DNA from: Fimbriimonadaceae bacterium
Lineage (GTDB): Bacteria > Armatimonadota > Fimbriimonadia > Fimbriimonadales > Fimbriimonadaceae
Assembly (NCBI GenBank): GCA_019694835.1
Contig: JAIBBE010000064.1
Location: 1-25,761 of the forward strand
Direction of reading: 5' to 3'
DNA: 25,761 nucleotides
The position numbers were made by a program, and so were the translations under genes. The notes below the pieces were generated by a model. It had not been told where the DNA came from. It made no database searches and saw only the letters and a program-made list of their open reading frames with translations. Below, piece after piece: positions 1-7,376 of the stretch (position 1 is its first letter; each line of letters opens with the position of its first letter).

Positions 1-47
1 TTTCTCCTTCGAGCTATGGCTCGACTCTACGAACTTCTAAGGCCCAA

Positions 48-125
48 ACCGTACCGCTGGCATCCTGCCGGCACCGCTTACGGAGGAGTCGCGCCGGGAC
101 CCGGCAGGATGACAGCGGTACGGTC
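48..125. repeat. REP-like inverted pair, left-edge family
   Basis: Two copies of a roughly 28-bp GC-rich motif face each other. The first (48-75) begins ACCGTACCGCTGGCATCC; the second (99-125) is its reverse complement with two or three differences, including a TGA where the other copy reads TGC. A 23-nt spacer separates them, so the segment can fold into a long hairpin like a BIME unit. The rest of 1-269 holds a short hairpin (TCGAGC-TATG-GCTCGA, 9-24), pyrimidine/purine-rich stretches and no convincing gene. Confidence 0.7.
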
Positions 126-233
126 CGGCTCCCTTCTCCTGCGCCCTACGGCCTTAGTCGGCCGATGACCGAGCGACGGAGGAGAGGGGTTGGAGGAGAG
201 GTTTCGCGCTGGAATTGCAGGTAGGCCGTGGGC

Positions 234-262
234 GGTGCCGGCAGGATGCCAGCGGTACGGTT
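234..262 (-). repeat. Third copy of the left-edge REP-like motif
   Basis: Positions 234-262 read GGTGCCGGCAGGATGCCAGC and onward. This is the exact reverse complement of the 48-75 copy over about 28 bp. It ends 7 nt before the terminase stop codon, so it may also shape the 3' end of that transcript. Sequence identity is seen directly; mobility or function is inferred. Confidence 0.7.
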
Positions 263-269
263 GGCCGGA

Positions 270-1532
270 TTACTCGAATCTACGCTCGCCGGTGAGCGCG
301 ATGGTCGGTCGGTAGGACCGTGGCAGTTGGCGGGCGGCAAGGGCGAGGGCAACGACGAGATCGTCGTGATAGCCACTCGGCGCGCCGAACTTTGTATGAC
401 CCGACGCCGACGGCTTAGCCTCGAAGTGCTGAAGCTCACGAATGAGTTCCGGCTCGGGCCGCATCTTGAGTGCGGCATTCTCGATCAGCCACGCGAGCAC
501 GTCGATCAAAGCCGCCTTCTCGGCCGCAGTGAAGACCAAACCCTGGACGCCTTGCCTCGGCAAGGCAACCTGTAGCATTTCCAGCGCCACATCCCCGACC
601 CCGGTGGCGTCGCACAGCACGCTGGCATAGCGATGCCGACCGACGATCTCGGCCACACGGCGAACCTGCTCGTTCCAGGTCAGACCGGTCATCCGCTCGA
701 TGTGGAGCAGTCGGCACGAGTCTCGATAGCCAGCGAGGACGGCGACGGCGGTGAAGTCTTCATACCGCGCCCAGTCCACGCCGATGTACACGCGACCTTC
801 CGGCTCGGGCGGCAATTCGGCGACCAGACAGGCATCGATCGCCTCGGTCCGGAACACCTGGCCCGCTGAATCCAGGAACTCAGCCTCGTATTCCACCCGA
901 TACGCGCGATCCGAGATCAAGTCGCGTTGAATCTCCAGGAATCCGGGCGCGATGAAGGGTGACTCCTTGGTCGGTGCGGTCGCGCTCCACACCCCGTGAT
1001 CACCCCGCTCCCCCAGCATGTAGAACCGCCAGAAGTGGTTGTGGCCCTTCGGCGTCGATATGAGGGTGAGGGTTCCGTGGGTCGTCGCGAGCATCGGCAA
1101 CGCAATCTCCGTGATCACTTCCTCAGGCAAGAATGCCGCCTCGTCGATGACGATGTCGGTCGCCTCGTTACCCCGCAGCGACCGGCCCAGGTGCCCAGAA
1201 CGCGCCATCAGCCGGTGCTCGCCCAACCGAAGATGGGGATACGGCGATTTCCGGATCGTGAACCCTTGGACTTCGGCGTCGTCGAGCATCTCGACCACAC
1301 GGTCGAACAAGAGCCGGGCTTGATCGAGGGTCGGAGCAACGATGAGTTGCCGACTCGACGCGTCGGTGAGCAGGCGTAAAGCAATCTGCGCCGCGCAGGC
1401 GTCGGTCTTCCCCCAGCGCCTTCCGCATGCAAGCACTTTGATGCGGGCGTTTGCCTCTAGAAATCGCTTCTGACCCGGGTGGGGAGCCCATGCGAGGGCT
1501 TTCGCCCCCTTTGACTCTTCAAAGCTCCTCAT
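270..1532 (-). CDS. Phage-type terminase large subunit (ATPase plus nuclease)
   Basis: Terminase large subunits pump phage DNA into capsids with an N-terminal ATPase and cut it with a C-terminal RNase H-like nuclease. Both halves look intact. Counting from the start used here: Walker A GRRWGKT at residues 37-43, Walker B DIVIDE at 126-131, a coupling motif LISTPKG near 158-163, and nuclease acidic residues in GVDWA (D253), LCDAT (D308) and YHDD (D390, D391). Length is 420 aa, normal for the family. An upstream TTG (1565) and ATG (1550) are in frame, but neither has a ribosome binding site. The ATG at 1532 follows TTGACG / 18 nt / TATGGG, a possible promoter, so it is preferred with low certainty. 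No portal, capsid or small-terminase gene is visible, so this is either a phage remnant, an edge of a prophage outside the window, or a domesticated copy. Confidence 0.88.
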   Translation of the reverse strand: MRSFEESKGAKALAWAPHPGQKRFLEANARIKVLACGRRWGKTDACAAQIALRLLTDASSRQLIVAPTLDQARLLFDRVVEMLDDAEVQGFTIRKSPYPHLRLGEHRLMARSGHLGRSLRGNEATDIVIDEAAFLPEEVITEIALPMLATTHGTLTLISTPKGHNHFWRFYMLGERGDHGVWSATAPTKESPFIAPGFLEIQRDLISDRAYRVEYEAEFLDSAGQVFRTEAIDACLVAELPPEPEGRVYIGVDWARYEDFTAVAVLAGYRDSCRLLHIERMTGLTWNEQVRRVAEIVGRHRYASVLCDATGVGDVALEMLQVALPRQGVQGLVFTAAEKAALIDVLAWLIENAALKMRPEPELIRELQHFEAKPSASGHTKFGAPSGYHDDLVVALALAARQLPRSYRPTIALTGERRFE

Positions 1533-1590
1533 ACCCCCATAGGGGACCATTGGTCGGCCCGTCAACCGGCCAATCCGAGCCAGCCCGCTT

Positions 1591-1596
1591 CATACT
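1591..1596 (+). promoter_or_regulatory. -10 hexamer CATACT placed for leaderless modA
   Basis: CATACT lies exactly 6 nt before the modA ATG at 1603. No Shine-Dalgarno sequence is present, so the transcript would begin at or near the start codon. No clear -35 box is seen. Confidence 0.4.
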
Positions 1597-1602
1597 GAAC
1601 GC

Positions 1603-2379
1603 ATGCGGAGATTCGCGGTCCTGCTGGCCTGCTTGGTGGTCCTGGTCGGTTGCTCAAAGGCACCGGCGGGATCGGCAGCCCAGCAGACGATACGAATTTC
1701 AGCGGCAAGCTCGATGACGGACGTTCTCAAAGAGAGCGCGGCTGCTTTCGAAGCCGCCAACCCCGGGGTCGCCGTCGAGTTGAACTTTGCCGCTTCGGGC
1801 GTCCTCAAGATGCAGATCGAGCAGGGGGCTCCGGTCGATCTCTTCGTCTCCGCCTCTGCCAAGGAGATGGACGACCTAGCCGCCAAAAAGCTGATCGATG
1901 CCGCGAGTCGGAGGGATGTTGCCAGCAATCAGCTTGTCCTGGTCGGGCCGCCGGATAGCCCCATCGCGTCGTGGAACGATCTGGCGTCGCCAAAGGTGAC
2001 GAAGATCGCGGTCTCCAACCCTGAGACGGTGCCGTCGGGCCGGTACGCGCAGGAGACCCTCGAAAAGCGAGGCCTCATGGCAAAGGTGAAGGATAAGCTG
2101 ATTTTCGGTGAGAACGTCAGGCAAACCCTCGCCTACGTCCTGCACGGCGACACCGATGCGGCGATCGTCTTCGCGACCGACGCAATGACGGCAGGTGACA
2201 AGGTGAAGATCCTGGACCGGGCCGTCAACGGCGTCGATCACCGCTCCATCGACTATCCGCTGGCGGTCGTCCGTCGATCCGACCAACGGGACGCGGCCTT
2301 GAGTTTCGCCCGATTTCTTTCCAGCCCTGAGGGGCAGAGCATCTTGAGCCGTCACGGCTTCACGCCGCCCGACCGCTAG
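1603..2379 (+). CDS. modA: Molybdate ABC transporter substrate-binding lipoprotein ModA
   Basis: ModA captures molybdate or tungstate outside the membrane and delivers it to the ModB permease. The 258-aa product starts with a lipoprotein signal (hydrophobic residues 4-16, lipobox LVGC with Cys17). Family motifs follow: AASSM near 34-38, where an oxyanion-binding Ser is expected, GAPVDLFVSAS near 75-85, VPSGRYA in the middle, and DAAIVFATDA later. Length fits ModA. The ATG at 1603 is 6 nt after CATACT and has no ribosome binding site, suggesting leaderless expression. modB follows 16 nt downstream on the same strand, so the two form an operon. The terminase gene upstream is divergent. Confidence 0.93.
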   Translation: MRRFAVLLACLVVLVGCSKAPAGSAAQQTIRISAASSMTDVLKESAAAFEAANPGVAVELNFAASGVLKMQIEQGAPVDLFVSASAKEMDDLAAKKLIDAASRRDVASNQLVLVGPPDSPIASWNDLASPKVTKIAVSNPETVPSGRYAQETLEKRGLMAKVKDKLIFGENVRQTLAYVLHGDTDAAIVFATDAMTAGDKVKILDRAVNGVDHRSIDYPLAVVRRSDQRDAALSFARFLSSPEGQSILSRHGFTPPDR

Positions 2380-2395
2380 TCGGACCGAGAAACCG

Positions 2396-3067
2396 ATGCC
2401 CCCAGTCCTGCTGACGCTCCTGGTTTCCAGCCTCGCGATGGTGCTCATCGTCATGATTGGCACTCCAATGGCGTGGCTGCTGGTTCGGCGCAGGCGGACG
2501 TGGTTTTCCGGTGCTGTCGAGACGCTTCTGCTGCTGCCCATCGTGCTGCCGCCGACCGTAGTGGGATTTGGTCTTTTGCTTCTCTTGGGAAGGAGCACGG
2601 CCTTCGGTCAGTGGCTCAACGACGTGGCGGGAATCCGGCTTCTCTTCACCTGGCAAGGGGCGGTGATCGCCGCCGCCTTCATGGCGTTTCCGCTTTATGT
2701 GCGCACCCTGGCTGTCTCCTTCGGCGAGCTCGATCCGGCCCTCATGGAGATCGGGACAACGCTCGGTGCCAACGAGAGGCAGCTCTTGTTCTGGGTCGCT
2801 TTGCCACTCTCGGCCCGTGGAATGGGTGCTGGCGTTGCCCTCGCTTTTGCCCGCGCCGCTGGCGAATTCGGCGCTACTTTGATGGTGGCGGGCTCGATTC
2901 CGGGTCGCACCCAAACCATGCCCATCGCGCTGTACGAGGCCGTGATGGCAGGACACGATTCCGAGGCGCTGCTCCTCGCCTTGGGCCTGGTTTCTCTGAC
3001 TCTGGTCGCGGTTGGGCTAATGACCTTGCTCAAGACAAGGCGGCCTTGGGGATCGGCCGGTTTCTGA
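2396..3067 (+). CDS. modB: Molybdate ABC transporter permease ModB
   Basis: The 223-aa protein forms the membrane channel of the molybdate importer. It is very hydrophobic, with about five membrane segments starting at residues 3-25, and has the ModB-type LPIVLPPTVVGFGLLLLLG stretch. The cytoplasmic EAA loop that docks the ATPase is present (EIGTTLGANERQLLFWVALP), followed by the FARAAGEFGATLMVAG region typical of molybdate and sulfate permeases. It lies 16 nt behind modA. The usual third gene, modC (ATPase), is not downstream; the next gene is unrelated and has its own promoter-like element. The ATPase must be encoded elsewhere or shared with another transporter. Confidence 0.93.
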   Translation: MPPVLLTLLVSSLAMVLIVMIGTPMAWLLVRRRRTWFSGAVETLLLLPIVLPPTVVGFGLLLLLGRSTAFGQWLNDVAGIRLLFTWQGAVIAAAFMAFPLYVRTLAVSFGELDPALMEIGTTLGANERQLLFWVALPLSARGMGAGVALAFARAAGEFGATLMVAGSIPGRTQTMPIALYEAVMAGHDSEALLLALGLVSLTLVAVGLMTLLKTRRPWGSAGF

Positions 3068-3085
3068 TGGCGGCAGCCTGCTCGG

Positions 3086-3091
3086 TACAAT
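3086..3091 (+). promoter_or_regulatory. -10 hexamer TACAAT for the AgrE/ArgZ-type gene
   Basis: TACAAT matches the consensus -10 well and ends 7 nt before the ATG at 3099. It overlaps another in-frame ATG (3090), which would then lie upstream of the transcription start. This favours 3099 as the real, leaderless start and gives the gene its own promoter, separate from modAB. Confidence 0.5.
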
Positions 3092-3098
3092 GGAGCCG

Positions 3099-4322
3099 AT
3101 GGTCAATGCTCGGCTGTCGATCGAAGGCCACCTTCTCGACGAACAAACCCTAACCAAGGTCTTCTCGATCTTCGATCAGCACCAGATCAAGTTCCAGGTC
3201 AAGCGATTTCGCATCGGCGAAGCGGCCAACGAGACCTCGCTGATCGAACTCATCCTCAGCGCCATCGACCAAGACGTCCTCGACCACGCCCTCCAGCTTT
3301 GCGAGCCTTACGGTGCCCGGTTCACGATGGAAGACGCCAAGCTCGCCATCGCGGAACAGGATGGCGTCTTGCCCGAAGACTTCTACTCGACCACCAACTT
3401 CACCACCGAAGTCCGGGTGAACGGGGAATGGACCCATGTCGAGAACCTCGAAATGGACTGCGGAATCCGGATCTTCGAAGATGAGTCCGGCGTGACCCGC
3501 GCCGCCACCTGTCCCATGCACCGAGTTAAGCAAGGCGACCGATTGGTGGTCGGCTTCGATGGCGTGCGCGTCCTCCCCGACGAGGACGAGGAGGAGGAGG
3601 AAGACGAGTTTCGCTTCATGTCGAACGACATCAGCAGCGAGCGCCCGAAGGGTCGGATGATCGCCCAATGTGCGGCCGCGATCCGACACGCCAAGGCGCA
3701 GGGGAAGAAGGTGCTCCTCGTCGGTGGCCCCGCGATCATTCACAGCGGCTGCGCCCACGTTCTTTCCAAGCTGATTGAACTCGGATGGATCGATGTTCTC
3801 TTCGCTGGCAATGCCCTCGCCGCTCACGACATCGAGGCTTCGATGCTGGGCACCTCGCTTGGCGTTGACTTGAACCTGGGGCGAAGCGTTCCGCACGGGC
3901 ACACGCATCATCTCCGCGCCATCAACCGAGTTCGCCGGGCGGGTTCGATTCGCGCTGCGGTCGAGTCGGGTCTGATTCCTAGCGGGGTCATGCACACCTG
4001 CATCACCAAACCGATCCCCTTCGTCCTGTGCGGCTCGATCCGCGACGACGGGCCGTTGCCGGATGTCATCACCGACAATGTGGAATCCCAGGACGCGATG
4101 CGCGAGCATATCGGCGGCGTCGGCGTGGCGCTCATGGTGGCGACGACCTTACACAGCGTGGCGACCGGCAACATCCTGCCTGCGGTGGTGAAGACGTTCT
4201 GTGTGGACAGCGACGCCGACACCGTCATCAAACTCACGGACCGAGGCACGCATCAAGCGGTCGGCATCGTCACCGACTGCGAGTTCTTCATGAAGGAATT
4301 GCTGGCTCAGCTCACCAGCTAG
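3099..4322 (+). CDS. TIGR00300 / AgrE-ArgZ-type enzyme (alternative ornithine cyclodeaminase family)
   Basis: The 407-aa protein matches the LOR/SDH family (COG1915, TIGR00300). Archaeal and cyanobacterial members convert ornithine to proline with NAD+; whether this one does so is inferred from family membership. The N-terminal part (MVNARLSIEGHLLDEQTLTK) is the LOR/SDH conserved domain. The C-terminal part carries the dinucleotide-binding core, with VLLVGGPAIIHSG, LFAGNALAAHDIEASMLGTS and GRSVPHGHTHHLRAINR. An acidic run DEDEEEEEDE at residues 161-170 lies between the two and is probably a surface loop. A second in-frame ATG (3090) was rejected because it lies inside the TACAAT box. The stop TAG shares the palindrome CTAG (4319-4322) with the stop of the convergent fliT-like gene, so no terminator separates the two. 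Confidence 0.82.
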   Translation: MVNARLSIEGHLLDEQTLTKVFSIFDQHQIKFQVKRFRIGEAANETSLIELILSAIDQDVLDHALQLCEPYGARFTMEDAKLAIAEQDGVLPEDFYSTTNFTTEVRVNGEWTHVENLEMDCGIRIFEDESGVTRAATCPMHRVKQGDRLVVGFDGVRVLPDEDEEEEEDEFRFMSNDISSERPKGRMIAQCAAAIRHAKAQGKKVLLVGGPAIIHSGCAHVLSKLIELGWIDVLFAGNALAAHDIEASMLGTSLGVDLNLGRSVPHGHTHHLRAINRVRRAGSIRAAVESGLIPSGVMHTCITKPIPFVLCGSIRDDGPLPDVITDNVESQDAMREHIGGVGVALMVATTLHSVATGNILPAVVKTFCVDSDADTVIKLTDRGTHQAVGIVTDCEFFMKELLAQLTS

Positions 4323-4642
4323 GCCACGCGCTGGTCCGTTTCGGGCAAACCGGGCCGATAGCGTGCGTCGAGCTTTTCCCCGCGTTTGGAGAGGTCCACC
4401 GACGTGGCAAGGAGCGTTCGCTGGGCTTCGAGGGCTTTCCTTGCCCGCTTCTCGACGGCCTGCACTTGTTCGAAGATCTGGAAACAGCGCTCGGAGAGGG
4501 GGGCATCGACCAAACTCTCGATGACGGCCGCGCGTTCGGAGAGCAGAGCGGTCAGGTCTTCGTCATTGCCCGCTTGCTCGACGGCCAAGGTCAGCAAGAG
4601 GAGCCGGACGGCAAGTGCTTCGGGATCAAGCGGCAGCATCAT
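4319..4642 (-). CDS. Small helical protein behind fliS, FliT-like
   Basis: The 107-aa product is predicted to be mostly alpha-helical, with repeated Leu, Ala, Glu and Arg (LAVRLLLLTLAVEQAG, ALLSERAAVIESL, ERCFQIFEQVQAVEKRARKA). It overlaps the end of fliS by 17 nt, so translation is probably coupled. Small helical proteins in this position are often FliT, the export chaperone of the filament cap protein FliD. The size and helical pattern fit, but no residue pattern proves it. Its stop codon overlaps the stop of the convergent gene at 3099-4322 in a shared CTAG. Confidence 0.6.
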   Translation of the reverse strand: MMLPLDPEALAVRLLLLTLAVEQAGNDEDLTALLSERAAVIESLVDAPLSERCFQIFEQVQAVEKRARKALEAQRTLLATSVDLSKRGEKLDARYRPGLPETDQRVA

Positions 4643-5036
4643 GCACCTCGGGTTGCGGCTGCTTCATTTGCAATTCGAGTTGCACCCAGCTTTCGCGCAA
4701 CTCGCTCATGATCTTCATCGCCTGGTCAACGAGGTCGGCGCGGTCTTCGACGTTGGCAGCGACCAACTGGTTGTAGCAGAACGTGTAAAGCGCAAACAGG
4801 TTCTGGGCAACCTCGCCGCCTCTCGCCATATCGAGACAAGAAGTCAGCTCCGAGATGATCCGTTGGGCCTTCTGCAGGTTTGTGTTTTGTCGCTCGATAT
4901 CGCGGGCAGCGATTGCGTGGCGTCCGGCTTCCATGAACCGCAGAGCCCCGTCGTAGAGCATGATCACGAGTTGGAGGGGCGATGCCCCGTTGACGGCCTG
5001 CTTGCGATACTCGAAGACGTGCTTGCTGGTCGACAT
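4626..5036 (-). CDS. fliS: Flagellar export chaperone FliS
   Basis: FliS binds the C-terminus of newly made flagellin in the cytoplasm, keeps it from polymerising and escorts it to the flagellar export machine. The 136-aa protein has the family pattern in order: an N-terminal Tyr (YRKQAVNGASPLQLVIMLYD), the helix NTNLQKAQRIISELTSCLD, then GGEVAQNLFALYTFCYNQL and the closing LRESWVQLE. Length is typical. AAGGA lies 3 nt before the ATG, which is closer than ideal for a ribosome binding site. The gene is followed by an overlapping fliT-like gene and preceded at 43 nt by a membrane protein on the same strand. No flagellin or other flagellar gene is in the window, but FliS implies that the host or its ancestor builds flagella. 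Confidence 0.92.
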   Translation of the reverse strand: MSTSKHVFEYRKQAVNGASPLQLVIMLYDGALRFMEAGRHAIAARDIERQNTNLQKAQRIISELTSCLDMARGGEVAQNLFALYTFCYNQLVAANVEDRADLVDQAMKIMSELRESWVQLELQMKQPQPEVHDAAA

Positions 5037-5079
5037 AGTTCCTTATGTTCGTCGTCCCGGACTGGAGCGAACAAGGAGA

Positions 5080-5565
5080 TTATCGGCTCGGAGTCGTCTC
5101 TGACTCATCCAGAAACTCACGCTTTGGCAGCAAAACCAGCGCAACCAGGATCGCCGCAACGAGCCAAATCAAGGGCACCAGCCAGACCCAAGAACGCGGA
5201 TATTCAGGCTGCGGAATATCGTTGCGCGAGTAACCGAGCATGAGCTGTTCGAGGCGAAGAAAGAGGAATATCGCCATTGCCATCGCCCCGCCGACAAAGC
5301 CACAGGCACCGGGTAAGCCTGTCTTTCGCGTTGCCACTCCGCCAAAAATCGAAGCCGGTAAGAGGCCCGCAGCCAGTGCTACCCCGAGGTTGACCAACGT
5401 ATGCGTGTCCTGCACGACGAACATCGGCCACACCGCCAGGATGTAGCTCATGATCGAGACAAAGACGAAGCTGCTGCACCCGAAGATCATCTGCGAATCC
5501 ATGTCGCGCTCCGGTTTGGCTTTGGAGGTGAGTTTTTCGTCCGTCTGCAGCGGCTCGAACGGCAT
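5080..5565 (-). CDS. Four-helix membrane protein, function unknown
   Basis: The 161-aa protein has a charged N-terminal tail (residues 1-24) and four hydrophobic stretches near 27-50 (FGCSSFVFVSIMSYILAVWP), 57-76, 86-103 and 125-148, so both ends probably face the cytoplasm. I recognise no family. The ATG at 5565 is 6 nt after TAAGCT on the minus strand, with no ribosome binding site, consistent with leaderless expression and arguing for this start. It is divergent from fabD, with only 36 nt between the two start codons, and lies 43 nt upstream of fliS on the same strand, so it may be the first gene of that transcript. Confidence 0.7.
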   Translation of the reverse strand: MPFEPLQTDEKLTSKAKPERDMDSQMIFGCSSFVFVSIMSYILAVWPMFVVQDTHTLVNLGVALAAGLLPASIFGGVATRKTGLPGACGFVGGAMAMAIFLFLRLEQLMLGYSRNDIPQPEYPRSWVWLVPLIWLVAAILVALVLLPKREFLDESETTPSR

Positions 5566-5571
5566 GGCCCG

Positions 5572-5577
5572 AGCTTA
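5572..5577 (-). promoter_or_regulatory. -10 hexamer TAAGCT for the membrane-protein gene
   Basis: On the minus strand TAAGCT is followed by exactly 6 nt and then the ATG at 5565. It forms half of a compact divergent promoter pair with the fabD element at 5590-5595. No -35 box is evident. Confidence 0.42.
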
Positions 5578-5589
5578 CCGCGCGGCGGG

Positions 5590-5595
5590 TAAAGT
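5590..5595 (+). promoter_or_regulatory. -10 hexamer TAAAGT for fabD
   Basis: TAAAGT is followed by 6 nt (CCCCCT) and the fabD ATG at 5602, with no Shine-Dalgarno sequence. The same spacing appears in front of several other genes in the window. Confidence 0.45.
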
Positions 5596-5601
5596 CCCCC
5601 T

Positions 5602-6531
5602 ATGATTGCGATTGTTTTCCCGGGTCAAGGTTCACAGAGACCTGGAATGGGTTCGGATCTATTTGCTCACACTCCCGAGGCCCGTCAGGTCTTTGAGGCC
5701 GTGTCCGAAGCAATCGGCGCCGATGTTGCCCGGCTTTGTTTCGAATCCGACGACGAGACGCTGCGTCAGACCGAGAACGCCCAGATCGCCCTTTACACCT
5801 GTGGGGTGGCCGCCTTTCGGGCGCTCGGCGCGAATGCGTCGATCATGGCCGGACACAGCGTCGGCGAATATGCCGCGCTCGCCTGCGCCGAGGTCATTTC
5901 CGTGGAGGATGGGGCACGGTTGGTCAAACGCCGAGGCGAGTTGATGGCCGTGAGCGGGCGCGACCGGCCGGGAACGATGGCCGCTGTTCTCGGGCTCGAG
6001 CGGGCGGCGCTGGAGGCGGTATGCGAAGAAGTCCCGGGAATCTGCGTCGTGGCGAACGACAACTGCCCCGGCCAACTGGTGATCAGCGGCGATGTCAACG
6101 CCGTCCAAGCGGCCAGCGCTCTGGCCTCTGAGCGGGGTGCAAAACGTGTACTGCCCCTGAATGTCAGCGGAGCTTTCCATAGCCCGCTTATGGAGGAACC
6201 AGCCCGAGAAATGGCGATTGCTCTTCGCGAAGTCAACTACGACGACGGAAGTGCGGCCGTTTACTCCAATGTCACGGCCCAGGCGGTCGACGATGCCTCA
6301 CAATGGCCCGATCTGCTTGAGAGACAGCTCAAAAGTCCTGTCCTGTGGGCGGAGAGTGTGTTCAATATGATCGACGACGGCGTGACGACGTTTGTCGAAT
6401 GCGGCAGCGGCGAAGTGCTGAGTGGATTGATAAGGCGTATCGATAAGTCGACACCTTGCCTGCCGGTAGTGGATATGGCGACGCTGAAAGATACCGATAC
6501 GAAGATTGCCGAGACGGAGGATTTGGGTTGA
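5602..6531 (+). CDS. fabD: Malonyl-CoA:ACP transacylase FabD
   Basis: FabD moves malonyl groups from CoA to acyl carrier protein, supplying the extender unit for fatty acid synthesis. The 309-aa protein shows the opening FPGQGSQRPGMG (6-17), the nucleophile motif GHSVGEYAAL with Ser86, and the catalytic His193 in GAFHSPLM. A conserved Arg (probably R111 in VKRRGELM) would bind the malonyl carboxylate. Length is normal. The ATG is placed 6 nt after TAAAGT, suggesting leaderless translation. Its TGA stop overlaps the TTG start of fabG, so the two are translationally coupled. fabH, acpP and fabF, common partners, are not in the window. Confidence 0.95.
   Translation: MIAIVFPGQGSQRPGMGSDLFAHTPEARQVFEAVSEAIGADVARLCFESDDETLRQTENAQIALYTCGVAAFRALGANASIMAGHSVGEYAALACAEVISVEDGARLVKRRGELMAVSGRDRPGTMAAVLGLERAALEAVCEEVPGICVVANDNCPGQLVISGDVNAVQAASALASERGAKRVLPLNVSGAFHSPLMEEPAREMAIALREVNYDDGSAAVYSNVTAQAVDDASQWPDLLERQLKSPVLWAESVFNMIDDGVTTFVECGSGEVLSGLIRRIDKSTPCLPVVDMATLKDTDTKIAETEDLG
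6516..6520 (+). promoter_or_regulatory. Ribosome binding site GGAGG that sets the fabG start
   Basis: GGAGG lies inside the end of fabD, 7 nt before TTG at 6528. It decides the fabG start in favour of TTG over an in-frame ATG at 6456, which would add 24 residues copied from fabD sequence read in another frame. Confidence 0.7.
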
Positions 6532-7268
6532 GGTTTAAGGACAAGGTTGTCGCCGTCACCGGTGCGAGTCGCGGAATCGGCCGAGAAATTGCAATTCGAT
6601 TCGCCCAAGAGGGTGCTAAGGTCGCGTGCATCGCAACGACCGAAACCAATGCGATGCCCACCGCGAGTTCCATCTTTGACAGCGGTGGAATTGCTCGCGC
6701 CTATGGTTGCGATGTTTCCGATGCAGATCAAGTCGATGCGACTTTTGCCAAGATTGCCGAAGAGCTAGGTGCTCCGGAAATTCTCATCAACAATGCCGGT
6801 CTCGCCCGAGACGCCTTGATGATGCGGATGAAGGACGAAGATTGGGAGCGGGTGATTGGCGTTAATCTCAAAGGCAGCTATTTGTGCATTAAGACGGCCT
6901 CCCGCCCGATGATGAAAGCACGCTACGGAAGAATCGTCAATCTCACGAGCATTATCGGTTTATCGGGCGCGGCTGGGCAAGCCAATTATGCCGCTGCCAA
7001 AGCCGGTCTTATTGGGCTGACCAAGTCAGTGGCGAAAGAACTCGGCAGTCGCGGAATCACCTGCAACGCGGTCGCGCCTGGCTTCATCGAAACGGACATG
7101 ACCACCGATCTTCCCGCTGAAATGAAGGAAAGCGTCGTAAAGACAGCACCCCTCGGCCGACTCGGGACACCTGCGGATGTCGCTGGTGTCGTCTTGTTCT
7201 TTGCCTCCGACGATGCGGGCTACATCACGGGCCAAACACTCGTCGTCGATGGCGGTTTGACCCTGTAA
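6528..7268 (+). CDS. fabG: 3-oxoacyl-[acyl-carrier-protein] reductase FabG
   Basis: FabG reduces 3-oxoacyl-ACP with NADPH in fatty acid elongation. The 246-aa short-chain dehydrogenase has TGASRGIG (11-18) for the cofactor, NNAG (88-91), and the catalytic set Asn113, Ser141, Tyr154 and Lys158 (YAAAK). PGFIETDM near 184-191 and the closing VVDGGLTL are typical of FabG. The start is TTG at 6528, overlapping the fabD stop as TTGA and preceded by GGAGG at 7 nt; the resulting length matches the family. Unlike the neighbouring leaderless genes, this one uses a clear ribosome binding site, as expected inside an operon. Confidence 0.94.
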   Translation: MRFKDKVVAVTGASRGIGREIAIRFAQEGAKVACIATTETNAMPTASSIFDSGGIARAYGCDVSDADQVDATFAKIAEELGAPEILINNAGLARDALMMRMKDEDWERVIGVNLKGSYLCIKTASRPMMKARYGRIVNLTSIIGLSGAAGQANYAAAKAGLIGLTKSVAKELGSRGITCNAVAPGFIETDMTTDLPAEMKESVVKTAPLGRLGTPADVAGVVLFFASDDAGYITGQTLVVDGGLTL

Positions 7269-7361
7269 GTAGGACCAAAGAACCATCTCCTAAACCGCCT
7301 CCGAGGACTCGCGTCTTTGCGGGGCGTACCCGGTAACACGACACGAATCGTGAATTGTCGG

Positions 7362-7369
7362 GGAAGGAG
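7362..7369 (+). promoter_or_regulatory. Strong ribosome binding site GGAAGGAG
   Basis: GGAAGGAG is 7 nt before the ATG at 7377, the best Shine-Dalgarno match seen in the window. It shows that the secreted-protein gene has a leadered transcript. The 108-nt gap after fabG also holds the small palindrome CACGAATCGTG (7342-7352). Confidence 0.7.
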
Positions 7370-7376
7370 ATAACAC

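Noticed and set aside
270..1532. Prophage covering the left end of the window
   Set aside because: Only one phage-type gene is seen, no attachment-site pair is visible, and modA follows directly. The left side cannot be judged.
1533..1565. Longer terminase N-terminus from TTG 1565 or ATG 1550
   Set aside because: Neither has a ribosome binding site or a -10 hexamer at the distance used elsewhere, and the extra residues are not part of the conserved ATPase. This remains uncertain.
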